Source: Proteobacteria bacterium UBA981 (lineage in GTDB: Bacteria > Pseudomonadota > Gammaproteobacteria > Ga0077536). Taken from it: 64,000 nt of DNA. Numbering within the stretch: position 1 is the first letter of the stretch; every line of letters begins with the position of its first letter. Both the position numbers and the translations under genes were made by a program. The stretch is from positions 1 through 64,000 of the forward strand of contig DBBP01000035.1 of assembly GCA_002292285.1 (NCBI GenBank). The letters run 5' to 3'. Of the stretch, positions 9,205 through 18,836 are shown piece after piece. The notes beneath the pieces are model-generated. The model was not told the DNA's origin. It made no database searches and saw only the letters and a program-made list of their open reading frames with translations.

Positions 9205-10127
9205 TCACGTTATCGCATATGGAATTCGAGAGTAAGACGATTCAGTCGACTTCTGGCCTGACTCTAACCGACTCGTCAACGTCCTGCATGAAAGTGGCCA
9301 GCCGTGGTTCAGCGTCGCCCTGTCGATGGATAACTTTCAACGGATGATGCCGCTCCAGAATCTGTCGACGTTGCTCGCATCCGCTTCGGCTATACCACTC
9401 GCTGGCAACGAATTCATATGCCTACCGGGATAAACGATTGGCCGCTTCACGGAGTCGCGCCTGCGCAGCGGGACTGTGCCAGATCTCAACCTGGCGCGCG
9501 ACGCGGGCCGACATCTGCTCCCGGACGTCGGCGCAAAAGCGCCCGCTACGCATCCGCTTCGATCGCGATCATCGATCTGTTCACAAACAATGCTCTCCAC
9601 TTGTCCCTATTGCCTTGCCCTTAATGCTGGCGCGTGTTCATGGGTGCAGATCTTTTCGGCACGAGTACGCCCCCGTTTCGTTGCCTCCGATGGGAGACGA
9701 GCCGGGGTTGCCGACCGAGAGGCTGAATAGACTCGACACCAGTCTCGGAATCTTACGGGAAATAGAGCCGGCGGTTTTAAGCTTTAGGCCGCGACAACAT
9801 TCGAGACGCCAAGTCACTCACCAATACGTTGTCCGATTTCGTCGACCAACCGTCGGTTCTCGGCCAGTTCCACTCGGTTGACGGCCCGGCGCATCCGCCC
9901 GTTGTCGTTGCTGCCATCCACCCCTTGCAAAACTTTTCGATATGCACGGCACCGTTCTTCTCACTCAGGCGTGCACGCTTTTAGTCGTGCAGCCTACAAC
10001 TCAACAGCGCGTGCCGATCATCGGTAGAATTCACCGGACACCCTTCTGCGTCTTGGTAGGCGATTACCTGGCAGCCGACGTTGAACTAAGGGAACCCACT
10101 AGGTTGTTGAAGTTGTAAGGTTCGAAC
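9205..10127. other. Long stretch without recognised gene
   Basis: About 920 bases. A minus-strand frame ending at 9818 reads RRAVNRVELAENRRLVDEIG, which looks helical, but it has no convincing start and no family that I know. Other frames look random. The 3' end carries the TauD-like gene's ribosome site (AAGG at about 10117-10120). Confidence 0.45.
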
Positions 10128-11018
10128 GTGCTGATTGAATCATTGAGCCCCATGCTGGGCGCGGAAGTTACGGGTCTCGATCTCGCTGAGCCACTTTCGC
10201 ACGATACCGTTCAAGCCCTTGAAGCGGCGATGTGCGACCACAAAGTCCTCCTGTTCCGCGGACAGCAACTTAGCGCTGCAGCTCTCGCGCGATTTGGCGG
10301 ACATTTCGGTGATCTGCAGGCTCACGTTCAAAAACGTTACCAACACGCGGAAGTACCGGAAGTAGTGTGGATGACCAACCGCAAGCCGGACGGCAGTTTC
10401 GACGACGTTGGCGCGGCGCGGGGTTCGGCAAAACGTACACGCGATGGTTGGCATTCGGATATGGCGTTCGACCCAGTACCGGCTAAATTCACGATTCTGC
10501 ATGCCCTGGATATACCGTCATACGGTGGGAACACGTGTTTCGCGAATGCTGAGATGGTTTATCGCCTGCTTGATCCCGAGCTTCAAGACCGCCTCGTCGG
10601 ACTGCGGGCCAATTTCGCGTATGGCGGCCAGTCGACCAATGATCTGAATCAGCTCGCTGCTAATGCATTGAGCGATACGGACAAGGCGGCTAGCGTGGCG
10701 GTCCACCCCGTTGTATCAGCCCATCCGGATACAGGCACGCCAGCGATATACATCAGCCCCTATACGACGTGCGCCATCCGAAACCTATCGCAAGGCGAAG
10801 AAGAATCGATTTTCGATGCGGTTTACGAGTTGATGGACAGCACGACAGTTCGGTGGGAGCACCAATGGTCGGTAGGCGATACGATTATGTGGGAGAACCG
10901 TAGCGGCCTGATGCACAGCGGGAGACTTGATTATCCGCGCGATGAAGCAAGAACCTTCCTGCGTACTACAGTACGAGGCGCGCCAATCGCAGCGTATTCT
11001 GCCCCCGGGGATTCGTAA
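10128..11018 (+). CDS. TauD/TfdA-family Fe(II)/2-oxoglutarate dioxygenase
   Basis: 296 residues. It begins at GTG with LIESLSPMLGAEVTGLDL, the usual opening of the TauD family, and has a typical length. Iron ligands: H and D of WHSDMAF (about residue 110) and the distal His of GLMHSGRLDYP; Arg for 2-oxoglutarate in RTFLRTTVRG. The family uses O2 and 2-oxoglutarate to hydroxylate and cleave substrates such as taurine, alkyl sulfates or phenoxyacetates; which one cannot be read here. The sulfate assimilation genes at 21-24 kb are not linked. Preceded by AAGG at good spacing. Confidence 0.9.
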   Translation: MLIESLSPMLGAEVTGLDLAEPLSHDTVQALEAAMCDHKVLLFRGQQLSAAALARFGGHFGDLQAHVQKRYQHAEVPEVVWMTNRKPDGSFDDVGAARGSAKRTRDGWHSDMAFDPVPAKFTILHALDIPSYGGNTCFANAEMVYRLLDPELQDRLVGLRANFAYGGQSTNDLNQLAANALSDTDKAASVAVHPVVSAHPDTGTPAIYISPYTTCAIRNLSQGEEESIFDAVYELMDSTTVRWEHQWSVGDTIMWENRSGLMHSGRLDYPRDEARTFLRTTVRGAPIAAYSAPGDS

Positions 11019-11210
11019 TCTTCTCTGCGTTTCCCCCAACCGCGAACTGGACTAAGGTTTCTTCGTTCGGGGAAATCGGATCCGGCCACATTTCCCTCCT
11101 CTAGTCTTCTCGAAGTCAAAAGGTTGGTGGCCGGACGCTATTTTTTACGCTACTCCTACAACGATGGGGGCTGCCTACGCTTGCCGGGGTCGGACTCGTC
11201 GTTGCCTGGA

Positions 11211-12215
11211 CTACACCGTCAAGCAAATTTTTCCGAAATGCTTTTGCGACTCTTGATGAGCAAACGCACTAGAGATATCTTCCAGCGGAAACGATCTATC
11301 GATGACAGGACGAAAACTGGCGGCCTCCAATGCACGCACCATATCCAGCTGATGGTCGCGCGAACCGACGGTGATGCCGGTAATTCTTATATTGCGCCAA
11401 ACTACATCGAAGGTCGGTATTTCTCCTTCCCACCCCGTGAGCACCCCGATCATCGACACATGTCCACCCACTCGCGTCGCCGTAATCGATTGGGCTAGAG
11501 TCCCTGGTCCGCCGACTTCAACGACTTCGTCAACGCCGCGACCGCCGGTAATCTCCATTGCCGCGCCTCCCCATTCCGGTGTGTCGCGATAATTGATGAC
11601 GTGATCGGCACCCATTTCAGTCAAACGCTTGAGTTTTTCATTCGACGATGACGTTGCGATTACCTTCGCACCTGCTGCTTTGGCGAATTGCAGTGCGAAT
11701 ATCGACACGCCACCAGTGCCCTGCGTGAGCACCCAATCACCAGGACGGATATCGTTCTCTACGAACAGCGCCCGCCATGCTGTGAGTGCGGCGCACGGCA
11801 AGGTCGCCGCTTCTTCAAAGCTGTATTCAGCTGGCATCGGTGTAAACGCTGCTTCAGGTAGACAGACATACTCGGCTGCAAAACCGCTGACGTGGTCGCC
11901 AGGTACACCCAGTGTGCGCGCCCCCGTTACCGGACCTCCAGACCAATGCGGGAAGAACGTCGACATCACCCTATCGCCAACCGCAAACAACGTGACCCCC
12001 GCACCGACTGCGGCAACTTCTCCGGCCCCATCGGACAGCGGAACGCGTCCTTCTTCAACGGGGATCATCCCGACAGCGACGGCGTAGTCGTGGTAATTAA
12101 GCGAACACGCTCTAACACGAACACAAATCTCCCCACGACCTGGTTGCGGTTGCTTGTGTTCCACCACCGTGAGCGACTCCAGGGTCGCCGGGTTACGTAC
12201 TTCGATAACTTTCAT
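11211..12215 (-). CDS. Zinc-free MDR-family NAD(P)-dependent alcohol dehydrogenase or quinone reductase
   Basis: 334 residues from the ATG at 12215, which follows an AAAGGCGAG stretch. A longer reading frame reaches 12266 but adds an unfamily-like leader. Medium-chain dehydrogenase/reductase fold: catalytic-domain opening VRVRACSLNYHDYAVAVG, SDGAGEVAAVG, then the nucleotide-binding domain VLTQGTGGVSIFALQFAKAAG and AKVIATSSS. The structural zinc cysteines are absent and the usual catalytic-zinc Cys region reads ACSLNYHDY, so it is likely a zinc-independent quinone- or enoyl-type reductase. It faces the dioxygenase gene convergently. Confidence 0.85.
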   Translation of the reverse strand: MKVIEVRNPATLESLTVVEHKQPQPGRGEICVRVRACSLNYHDYAVAVGMIPVEEGRVPLSDGAGEVAAVGAGVTLFAVGDRVMSTFFPHWSGGPVTGARTLGVPGDHVSGFAAEYVCLPEAAFTPMPAEYSFEEAATLPCAALTAWRALFVENDIRPGDWVLTQGTGGVSIFALQFAKAAGAKVIATSSSNEKLKRLTEMGADHVINYRDTPEWGGAAMEITGGRGVDEVVEVGGPGTLAQSITATRVGGHVSMIGVLTGWEGEIPTFDVVWRNIRITGITVGSRDHQLDMVRALEAASFRPVIDRSFPLEDISSAFAHQESQKHFGKICLTV

Positions 12216-12580
12216 ACTTGCTCGCCTTTTTTTGACACTACTTATTGTTTGCCCCGCCGTACGCATGACAATACACCGAGATTAGCGCAACAACCCAGTC
12301 GAGTGCCCCACCGAGTGTGACGTCAGCTTTCGAGTTGGAAGCTGTTCAATACGGCAGCACAGAGTAGTGGCTGCCCAAGCGCCGAACCCGCGGGCGCTAT
12401 GGCAAGCGTCGGTTTAATGGCACTCGGGGGAAATGCGATGTTGATTAATAGGCGAAGTTTACGGGGGCGCAAGACTGCGATAAACACAATGAATCTGCCA
12501 GCCCCTTTGCTCTCTATAAATAGATCTGACACCTTCTCCCATTGCAGCAAAGTATCCCGCCCAACAATGAGGACAGTGTA

Positions 12581-13348
12581 TTGAGTAGGAAGATTGTCAT
12601 CTCAGCCGATGGCCCGGTTCGGATTATTACGATTAACCGACCAGCGGTACGTAACGCACTGGATAATGAAGCCGCGCTCGCGCTGCGCGACGCTTTTGCG
12701 GACTTTGAGGAAGACGAAACATCTAAAGTTGCAATATTGACCGGTGCAGCGGGCACCTTCTGCGCTGGCGCGGATCTCAAGGAAATGGCAAGCGAGGGGG
12801 CAGTGTATGAACCCTGGGCCGGGCCGAATGGCCCGAACGGCCGTAGCTTGTCCAAACCCGTCATTGCTGCCGTTTCCGGCCACGCCTGCGCGGGCGGTCT
12901 TGGCGTTGCGCTGCGCTGCGATATTCGGATCGCAGACGCTTCAGCAGTGTTTGGTGTTTTTTCGCGACGTTTCGGCGTGCCGATGAGTGACGGGACCACT
13001 GTTCGACTGCCGCGTGTTGTCGGTATGGGTTTTGCGCAAGATATGCTGATTACTGGCCGCGCCGTTCAAGCCGAAGAGGCGCTACGAATCGGCTTGATCA
13101 CACGTCTCATCCAAAACGGTGCGGTGTTAGATGCCGCAATCACGCTTGGTAAACAGATCGCGGCGGTGCCGCAGACCGCGATGAACTCCGATCGGCATTC
13201 CGCCTATGCTCAAGCAGGTCTTTCTTTGACCGAAGCGTTTACCGAGGAGATTGCTCTGGCCGAATCAGCCAAGGCGGCCGATGCGCAGTCCGGCGCGGCC
13301 CGATTTGCTGCTGGCGTAGGCCGGCATGGCGGGCGGGAGATCAAATAG
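12581..13348 (+). CDS. Crotonase-family (enoyl-CoA hydratase-like) protein with altered active site
   Basis: 255 residues from the TTG at 12581, chosen because TGAGGA lies about 8 bases upstream; an upstream TTG at 12542 adds 13 unconserved residues. Crotonase fold: oxyanion-hole segments TFCAGADLKEMA and GHACAGGLGVALRCD. The region that holds the first catalytic Glu in true hydratases reads FGVFSRRFGVPMSDG, with no Glu, and the second position appears to be Asp (AQDMLITG). This matches a crotonase clade with an FGVFxRRxGVP motif whose reaction is not settled. It acts on an acyl-CoA, but hydratase activity is doubtful. Confidence 0.85.
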   Translation: MSRKIVISADGPVRIITINRPAVRNALDNEAALALRDAFADFEEDETSKVAILTGAAGTFCAGADLKEMASEGAVYEPWAGPNGPNGRSLSKPVIAAVSGHACAGGLGVALRCDIRIADASAVFGVFSRRFGVPMSDGTTVRLPRVVGMGFAQDMLITGRAVQAEEALRIGLITRLIQNGAVLDAAITLGKQIAAVPQTAMNSDRHSAYAQAGLSLTEAFTEEIALAESAKAADAQSGAARFAAGVGRHGGREIK

Positions 13349-13587
13349 AACTCAGGAAAAGAACAACCCGATAGCTGTACCAGACTGACGCTTCGTTCGT
13401 AGAGAGCGCGCGAAACTCGTGGTGATTGCGCAATCGAAAACTGGTCCTCCTACCGATAAGTTTCTGCATAAGTTAACGATTCAACCGTTCTCGAAGGACC
13501 CTGTCGTTAGGTGTTGGCGTCGGCGCGTGTTCACGTGTGGCGTTTTGCTATCTTAGTGCTGACCTTTTTATCAGCGCGGAGCCCGAT

Positions 13588-14415
13588 ATGCTGACGCTTA
13601 ACTATTTTGTGCGAAAGCGAGCGGACGTTTCCCGTGAGCAATTCCGGGAATTTTGGCTGAAAGAACATTTCGAAAGACGGCGGCCGGTGATTAGAGAAAT
13701 CGGCGTAAAAAAATACGTTAAGTGTGAAACCTTACACGACGACCCAGCGAACGGGCTCCTTCGCGGAATCTACGGGACACCCGAGGATACTTACGATTTC
13801 GTAGATCAGTGGGTTATCGGTGACCTGGCGGATATGAAACGTGGTTTAACGCTAGAAAACGTCCGTGAGGCGATCCAAGGATGGGCAAAGGAAGAGTCAC
13901 CATTTGTGGATTTCTCGCGTTCAGATATCTGGATGACCGTTGATGTACCACAGCTGTTCCCTCGCAACGACATCGAGGCGAGCTGGGAAAACACCTATCT
14001 CAAAGCAATTATGGTGGCTTCTTACCGTCCAGAATTGACGATGACAGGAGCGCAATTGCATTGGAACGCGTGCCACGGGGCGCTGGCCAGGCAATTCGCA
14101 TCGTTCCTTCCTTACGATAAGTATATTCAGGCGCATAGGCTTGAGAGCGCGGTACTTGATGATCTTAAAGGCCTAATGGGTGCAGCGTTCGAGGAAAGGC
14201 TATGCGTTATGGGGCAGGCAGAAGTGTGGATGGACCGCCGTGCGGCCGCCAACCTTAGCGGTCCGGAGGCAGACCGAATGATGCAGATGCTCGTCGAAGA
14301 TATATCACTATTCGTTCAGCTTGAAAACGCGCACTTGTTTGCCGGCAAGGAACACGTGATGCATAGCGAGCCTATCATCACGCCCCCTTTGCCCAAGCTA
14401 TTCTCAGCGGACTGA
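13588..14415 (+). CDS. EthD-domain-like protein, two ferredoxin-like repeats
   Basis: 275 residues from the ATG at 13588, where GGAG sits 7 bases upstream; a frame open from 13537 adds an unlikely leader. The N-terminal half (MLTLNYFVRKRADVSREQFR, then FWLKEH) has the signature of EthD dimeric alpha/beta-barrel proteins, and a second copy starts at about residue 150 (YLKAIMVASYRPELTMTGAQ, with HWNACHGALA). EthD-like domains are found with cytochrome P450, dehalogenase and polyketide genes as small-ligand-binding or cofactor-free enzymes. Role here unknown. It follows the crotonase gene on the same strand with about 240 bases between them. Confidence 0.75.
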   Translation: MLTLNYFVRKRADVSREQFREFWLKEHFERRRPVIREIGVKKYVKCETLHDDPANGLLRGIYGTPEDTYDFVDQWVIGDLADMKRGLTLENVREAIQGWAKEESPFVDFSRSDIWMTVDVPQLFPRNDIEASWENTYLKAIMVASYRPELTMTGAQLHWNACHGALARQFASFLPYDKYIQAHRLESAVLDDLKGLMGAAFEERLCVMGQAEVWMDRRAAANLSGPEADRMMQMLVEDISLFVQLENAHLFAGKEHVMHSEPIITPPLPKLFSAD

Positions 14416-14715
14416 TTTCGCCATTCGGTTCGAAACATGTCGCGACACTTTTTCGGCTTACCGCCGCATAGCACGTAAACAACGGGCCAAAAGATCCTTT
14501 GTTAGTCGATAGCGCGAGTAGACCAGCGTCTTCGGTACGTCCGCTAGCGGGCGGGCTGACGTTCAGAATCGCGCCTCGCTCCACGGGAAAGTGCCCCCAA
14601 TCGCAATACGGTCGACAACGTTCAATACAGCTCGTTTTACCGTGCTATATCCGATTGCTCAACTTAGTCGTTACGGTTGGGTTTCGAATTTCTCTAACTC
14701 GGGATTCATGTGATC
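14416..14715. other. Noncoding stretch
   Basis: About 300 bases between convergent genes with no family-like translation and no clear terminator. Confidence 0.5.
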
Positions 14716-15081
14716 CTATGGTTGGGCACTGCTTACCCAGAGATCACCTGTAGGGGAATATCGACTCGGGTCGTCTAAACTCCCCGCTGTAATCACAATG
14801 ATGTCCGGAGCAGCCGATTCTTTGACAAATAGCGGCGACCCACAGTCTCCACAAAAGCCACGGCTTACCGTGTTCCCGCTGTTCGCTGTTTTATTAAAGT
14901 ATTTTGGGTCACCTTCGAGCACTTTCCAGCCCGTTATAGGCACGACCATGTCGGTCGAGTAAGCACTACCGGTCGCCTGCTGACAATCACGGCAGTGACA
15001 GTTCACGGACATGACGGGATCGGCTGAGCATTCGTATCGAATCGCGCCGCACGCGCAACCGCCAGAGTAGGTCGTAGATAT
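14716..15081 (-). CDS. GFA/CENP-V-type zinc-binding protein with an ATA at the start position
   Basis: A zinc-binding beta-sandwich of the GFA (glutathione-dependent formaldehyde-activating-like) family. Cys pairs: GGCACGAIRYE, SVNCHCRDCQQATG and GFCGDCGSPLF. The first canonical start (15012) would omit the first CxC zinc motif. Extending the frame gives STTYSGGCACGAIRYECSAD, which is the expected N-terminus, and it begins at an ATA codon (15079-15081) with GGAG seven bases upstream. Above that comes an in-frame TAA. So the gene either uses a rare AUA start or lost its ATG by a single base change. About 121 residues, a normal family length. Function in the cell unknown. Confidence 0.7.
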   Translation of the reverse strand: MSTTYSGGCACGAIRYECSADPVMSVNCHCRDCQQATGSAYSTDMVVPITGWKVLEGDPKYFNKTANSGNTVSRGFCGDCGSPLFVKESAAPDIIVITAGSLDDPSRYSPTGDLWVSSAQP

Positions 15082-15109
15082 AAGCGAGCTCCATAGTTAT
15101 CCAGTCGTC

Positions 15110-15367
15110 GTGTTAGCTAAATTGCCAAATCCTTTAGTAGCCACACCCGATATCGTACTCGTCGAACCACAAGGTGCGTTTTACCCGCTCGTGCGCATTT
15201 CCGGAATGCCGCCGAGTCCCGATTTTGTTAATGGCGGGCTCGTAGCAGAAAATGTGGGGCTCGCGCCTGACGATACATTCTGGCCTGGCAACGAAGAATA
15301 CATCCGTCTGTGCTTGGCGCAACCGCCAGCCTGTCTTGAACAAGCACTTGACCGCATCGTGCGTTAG
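15110..15367 (+). pseudogene. C-terminal fragment of a class I/II aminotransferase
   Basis: The 85 readable residues match only the tail of a PLP-dependent aminotransferase: DIVLVEPQGAFYPLVRISGM, VGLAPDDTFWPGNEEYIRLC, and LEQALDRIV. The last motifs are the family's substrate-carboxylate Arg region (YIRLC, usually YLRLCFA). The PLP lysine and the whole large domain are missing, and the region upstream is occupied by the GFA-like gene. I infer a truncated remnant rather than a working gene. Confidence 0.7.
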
Positions 15368-15451
15368 CTCGACCGGTAGGCCGACACACTAACCGAGGCT
15401 GTTGGCTCCCGGGTGTGGAGCGCAGGTACGATCAACACCCCGAAACGTGCG

Positions 15452-16294
15452 TCAGTGCGGGTCCGTCGAGACCACTTGAGCATCCGTTGCCGCGATGTCT
15501 GACAAGCATTCGTATAAAACTCGATTGAACCGTTGCGGCGCATCCAGCATCAGGAAATGACCGCCGCCGGCAAATGGAATCACTTGCAGGTGGTCGCGGT
15601 AGCGCGATGCAACCGCAGCATCGAGGAGCTCCGCGGAATTGATGCACACCGGTGCCTCGGGCAGCTTCTTAAGAGCCGCGTCGAGATCCCATCGTAATAA
15701 TGCCTGCATCGATTTAATGCCGACTACGGGCGACGTTTTTAGCATCTCATCGAGTACCCACGATTTAACCTGCGGGTCACCGCCCGGGAGGAAATACGCA
15801 TCGAGGGCTGCGCGCAACGTGTCGCCAAAGTTGCCCTGCAAGGCTTCGCTCATGGCAGCGACGTAGGCGTCATCAGCACGTGGATAAATCTCTTGGTAGG
15901 TAACAGTATCGACGCCTATGACCCGACGGCAACGCTGGCGATTGTTATTCAGTGCCTCAAGCGCAACGGCACCGCCCATCGAGTGCCCAATCAACGATGC
16001 CCGAGTGACGTTCAATTGATCCAATACGGCGATCACGTCCTGAGCGAAGTTTTCGATTGTCCAGTCGCGTTCACCGACCCCAGATTCACCGTGACCGGCG
16101 AGATCGAGCACAATTAGATCGTGTGTCGCACGAAAGCCCTCGATTTGGCCCCGCCAAAAACTTTGCGAGCAAGCGAGACCGTGGATAAACACAAGGACGT
16201 TGCGATAACGGGTCAATTGATAACTTGCCGCAATCGAGGCGCCGTCAAGCGATTCGACGCGGGTCGATTTTTCGAGCAGTGCATGCTCAGGCAT
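15452..16294 (-). CDS. Alpha/beta hydrolase
   Basis: 280 residues, no signal peptide, cytosolic. Motifs: VFIHGLACSQSFWRGQIEGF (oxyanion loop), VLDLAGHGES, nucleophile elbow LIGHSMGGAVALEAL, and catalytic His in FAGGGHFLMLDAPQRF. Typical length for esterases, lactonases and C-C hydrolases of the meta-cleavage type. Its ATG overlaps the last 8 bases of the upstream amidohydrolase gene, so the two are translationally coupled and may act in succession on one compound. Fold sure, substrate unknown. Confidence 0.88.
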   Translation of the reverse strand: MPEHALLEKSTRVESLDGASIAASYQLTRYRNVLVFIHGLACSQSFWRGQIEGFRATHDLIVLDLAGHGESGVGERDWTIENFAQDVIAVLDQLNVTRASLIGHSMGGAVALEALNNNRQRCRRVIGVDTVTYQEIYPRADDAYVAAMSEALQGNFGDTLRAALDAYFLPGGDPQVKSWVLDEMLKTSPVVGIKSMQALLRWDLDAALKKLPEAPVCINSAELLDAAVASRYRDHLQVIPFAGGGHFLMLDAPQRFNRVLYECLSDIAATDAQVVSTDPH

Positions 16295-17525
16295 TGGTAA
16301 TGTGATCCTTATAAAACCGGCCGTCTTTTATTACCGCCAGCAAGTTTTCTTCGGGTCGGGCAAGAATTCCGATATCGCGCGTCGGGTCTCCTTTTACGAC
16401 AATCAAATCTGCCAACGCGCCGGGCGCGACACACCCCAGTTCTCCACGACGTTGCAGTAACGCAGCGTTCATCGATGTAGCGGAGCGCAAAATTTCGATC
16501 GGCGAAAGAACTTCACCTCGAATGACGAACTCACGACTCTGCCAATGCTGCAACGAACCCAGTAGATCGGTACCGAATCCGATGTTGACACCAGCATCGC
16601 GACAAATTTCGATTGAACGCATCCCGACCTCGCGCACCTGCGCGATTTTGTCGATGCTTATCCGGTCGTAGCCCAGGGCTGCGCCCTCTTCTGCCAACGC
16701 CGCGTAAGTGACCAACGTGGGCACGATATACGCGTTCGCCGATGCCAAGGCTTGCGCGGCGTCCTCGTCAATCAGGTTTCCATGCTCGATTGAACGTACC
16801 CCGTTTTTAACACAACGCCGAATAGCATCGCCAGTATAGGCGTGTGCCATCACATAGGTATCCCAGCGACGTGCTTCTTCCACCGCGGCGCGAATTTCGG
16901 TCTCGGTATACTGCAGCATCGCGATCGGGTCGGTCGGGGAGGACGCCCCACCAGATGCCATTATTTTGATCTGGGTAGCACCCTGGCGCAGTTCCTCACG
17001 CGCAGCAAGCCGCACCGCATCTTCGCCGTCTGCCAGTCGGCTAATACCACCCACGTATGCGCAGGCGCAGCCCCCACGGTATTTTTGCGGCGCACGCATA
17101 TCACCGTGGCCGCCGGTTTGACTCAGCGCTGAACCGGAAAAGAACAATCGTGGTCCCTCGATTAAGCCGGTCTCCGACGCTTTTGCCAGGACCCAATCTG
17201 CGCCACCTGCATCGCGTAACGACGTGAAACCGCGTTGTAACGACGCCTCCATGCTCTTGCAGGCAATCAACGCACGCATCGTCGGCGGTACTTCGTCGTT
17301 GGCACTTAGGTTAACTTGAGCTGCGCACACGTGAACGTGCGCGTCGATTAGCCCGGGCATCAAAAATGCGCCTTTTAAATCTATTCTTTTGGCTAACTGC
17401 GGCGCGGTACCGGAGTCACCGACTTCGCGTATACGGTTATCTTCGATGATCACGGTCGCGTCTTCGAGAATCTCAGTCGAGGAACCATCAAAGACGTGGC
17501 AATGTTGTAGCGCTATCAAGGACAT
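16287..17525 (-). CDS. Metal-dependent amidohydrolase (imidazolonepropionase/prolidase-like)
   Basis: 412 residues from the ATG at 17525; a TTG four codons further upstream (17537) is the alternative. Amidohydrolase superfamily TIM barrel: GLIDAHVHVCAAQ (metal pair), a lysine in TQIKIMASGGASSPTD (candidate carboxylated Lys), VMAHAYTGDAI and RSIEHGNLIDEDA (two His ligands), and the catalytic Asp in GFGTDLLGSLQHW. The flanking beta-sandwich is present (LADLIVVKGDPTRDI). Members hydrolyse amide or lactam bonds, for instance Xaa-Pro or Xaa-Arg dipeptides and organophosphates; substrate unknown here. Coupled to the following hydrolase gene. Confidence 0.9.
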   Translation of the reverse strand: MSLIALQHCHVFDGSSTEILEDATVIIEDNRIREVGDSGTAPQLAKRIDLKGAFLMPGLIDAHVHVCAAQVNLSANDEVPPTMRALIACKSMEASLQRGFTSLRDAGGADWVLAKASETGLIEGPRLFFSGSALSQTGGHGDMRAPQKYRGGCACAYVGGISRLADGEDAVRLAAREELRQGATQIKIMASGGASSPTDPIAMLQYTETEIRAAVEEARRWDTYVMAHAYTGDAIRRCVKNGVRSIEHGNLIDEDAAQALASANAYIVPTLVTYAALAEEGAALGYDRISIDKIAQVREVGMRSIEICRDAGVNIGFGTDLLGSLQHWQSREFVIRGEVLSPIEILRSATSMNAALLQRRGELGCVAPGALADLIVVKGDPTRDIGILARPEENLLAVIKDGRFYKDHITNA

Positions 17526-18061
17526 GGGAACCGCCAAACTTACAATCTATAACAAGTGTAGCGAAACAGTGCTGCCACTGGGCAGCGCTTGTGCTCCGTC
17601 AATCTATCCATGACCGATTTGACGGTTTCGTTCGTGAGCCAGGATTCATCCGCCCCTCGATTATTAATCTGTAAAACGCACGATTTCCGCTTCGTCGGGC
17701 TCAACAGGGTCTTACAATCGGATGACATCGGATGCGTACCGGTGGTGGGCTCCGCACAACGATACGCGCGCCCATTGGCAGGTAGTTCATCGCGAATTGC
17801 TGAGTCGCGAGCGTCCTGACGCAGTCCGTGATGACATCTGGTCGCTGGCCGCGGCGACGTTTCAATGCACCGGCGACGCTATCGCCGCCAGGTGCCAGAA
17901 GCTGTCGCTCACGTCATTGAATTGAAACGCTGGAATGCAGGAAAGACCACGACTTTGTGAACATCAAGGCGCGCGCTATCCCTATAGTTCGCCGCTAACA
18001 GGGAAGCGCACGGCTAACGTCGTTACGCAAACAGTTGTTCGACAGTGGGAAGAATTTCGCA
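17526..18061. other. Noncoding stretch
   Basis: About 535 bases with no recognised family. A plus-strand frame near 17722-17925 (DAYRWWAPHNDTRAHW) is open but matches nothing that I know and lacks a convincing ribosome site. GGGAAGAA just before 18062 is the ribosome site of the next gene. Confidence 0.45.
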
Positions 18062-18538
18062 ATGGCGCTAAGGTTTAGATTACTGGCCGACTACCTGGAC
18101 GCGATCCCCATCATCTCCAAGTGGTATTTCGACGAGTGGGGTCACCTGACGCAGGGCGACACGATCGAGGCCACGCGGGATCGAGTCGAACGTTACGCGA
18201 ACCGGAGCGAAATTCCGTTCATCATCGTTGCAACGAACAATAGCGACGTCGTTGCGGTGGCACAGTTGAAGTATCGCGAAATGGCGGAAATGTTTCCGGA
18301 TAAGGCGCATTGGCTAGGTGGTGTATATGTCCCAGCCAACCACCGAGGCCGCGCCTATGGGCAGCAAATCGTCGAACGAATTATTAAGGTAGCGCCGACG
18401 TATGGAGTAGAAACACTCTATTTACAGACGGAAGCGTTGGATGGCGGCTTATATGCCAGTCTCGGTTGGGTGCCCTACGCGCAGGTGATTAATCGCGGAT
18501 TGGACGTGCTTGTTATGGAGCGGCAGATATTTGATTGA
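18062..18538 (+). CDS. GNAT-family N-acetyltransferase
   Basis: 158 residues from the ATG at 18062, which has GGGAAGAA upstream; a TTG at 18035 is the alternative. The GNAT fold is shown by IISKWYFDEWGHL near the start, the acetyl-CoA pyrophosphate loop in WLGGVYVPANHRGRAYGQQI, and the C-terminal LYLQTEALDGGLYASLGW, where the last part is the usual aromatic LYxxLGW motif. It transfers an acetyl group from acetyl-CoA to an amine on an unknown acceptor. Stands alone. Confidence 0.85.
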   Translation: MALRFRLLADYLDAIPIISKWYFDEWGHLTQGDTIEATRDRVERYANRSEIPFIIVATNNSDVVAVAQLKYREMAEMFPDKAHWLGGVYVPANHRGRAYGQQIVERIIKVAPTYGVETLYLQTEALDGGLYASLGWVPYAQVINRGLDVLVMERQIFD

Positions 18539-18552
18539 GCGTACGAGTCACC

Positions 18553-18576
18553 GTGAAGATCCGTCCTTGGCCGATT
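18553..18576 (+). repeat. Degenerate intergenic motif (copy)
   Basis: GTGAAGATCCGTCCTTGGCC followed by GATT. Similar strings occur at 20105-20123, 24376-24398 and 25037-25055, all outside genes. The remaining bases of 18539-18836 show no gene. Confidence 0.35.
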
Positions 18577-18836
18577 AGAGTCTGATGTCGCCGGCCGATC
18601 GACGACTGCTCTCGGGAGAGCTGACACTCCGCTCCTTATCCCGACCGTCTCAGGTTTGCCAGAGCAGCCCCTCGCGATCTAGACCTTAAGATGCTCGCCT
18701 TTCGAAATGAGATTTTATTTTGGGGCGTCGTTATTCGTCTGTTAAATGACAGGGTGATTCACGCAACCTGAGAAACAATCATGCTGCGAACGCTGAATCG
18801 CTGCTTAGATACAATCAAATTGTCTTGGAGTAAGTC

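Noticed and set aside
9818..9962. Minus-strand helical frame ending RLVDEIGQRIGE
   Set aside because: No start codon with ribosome site, short, and no family recognised; cannot be supported as a gene.
17722..17925. Plus-strand frame of 67 codons as a gene
   Set aside because: No family similarity known to me and no good ribosome site.
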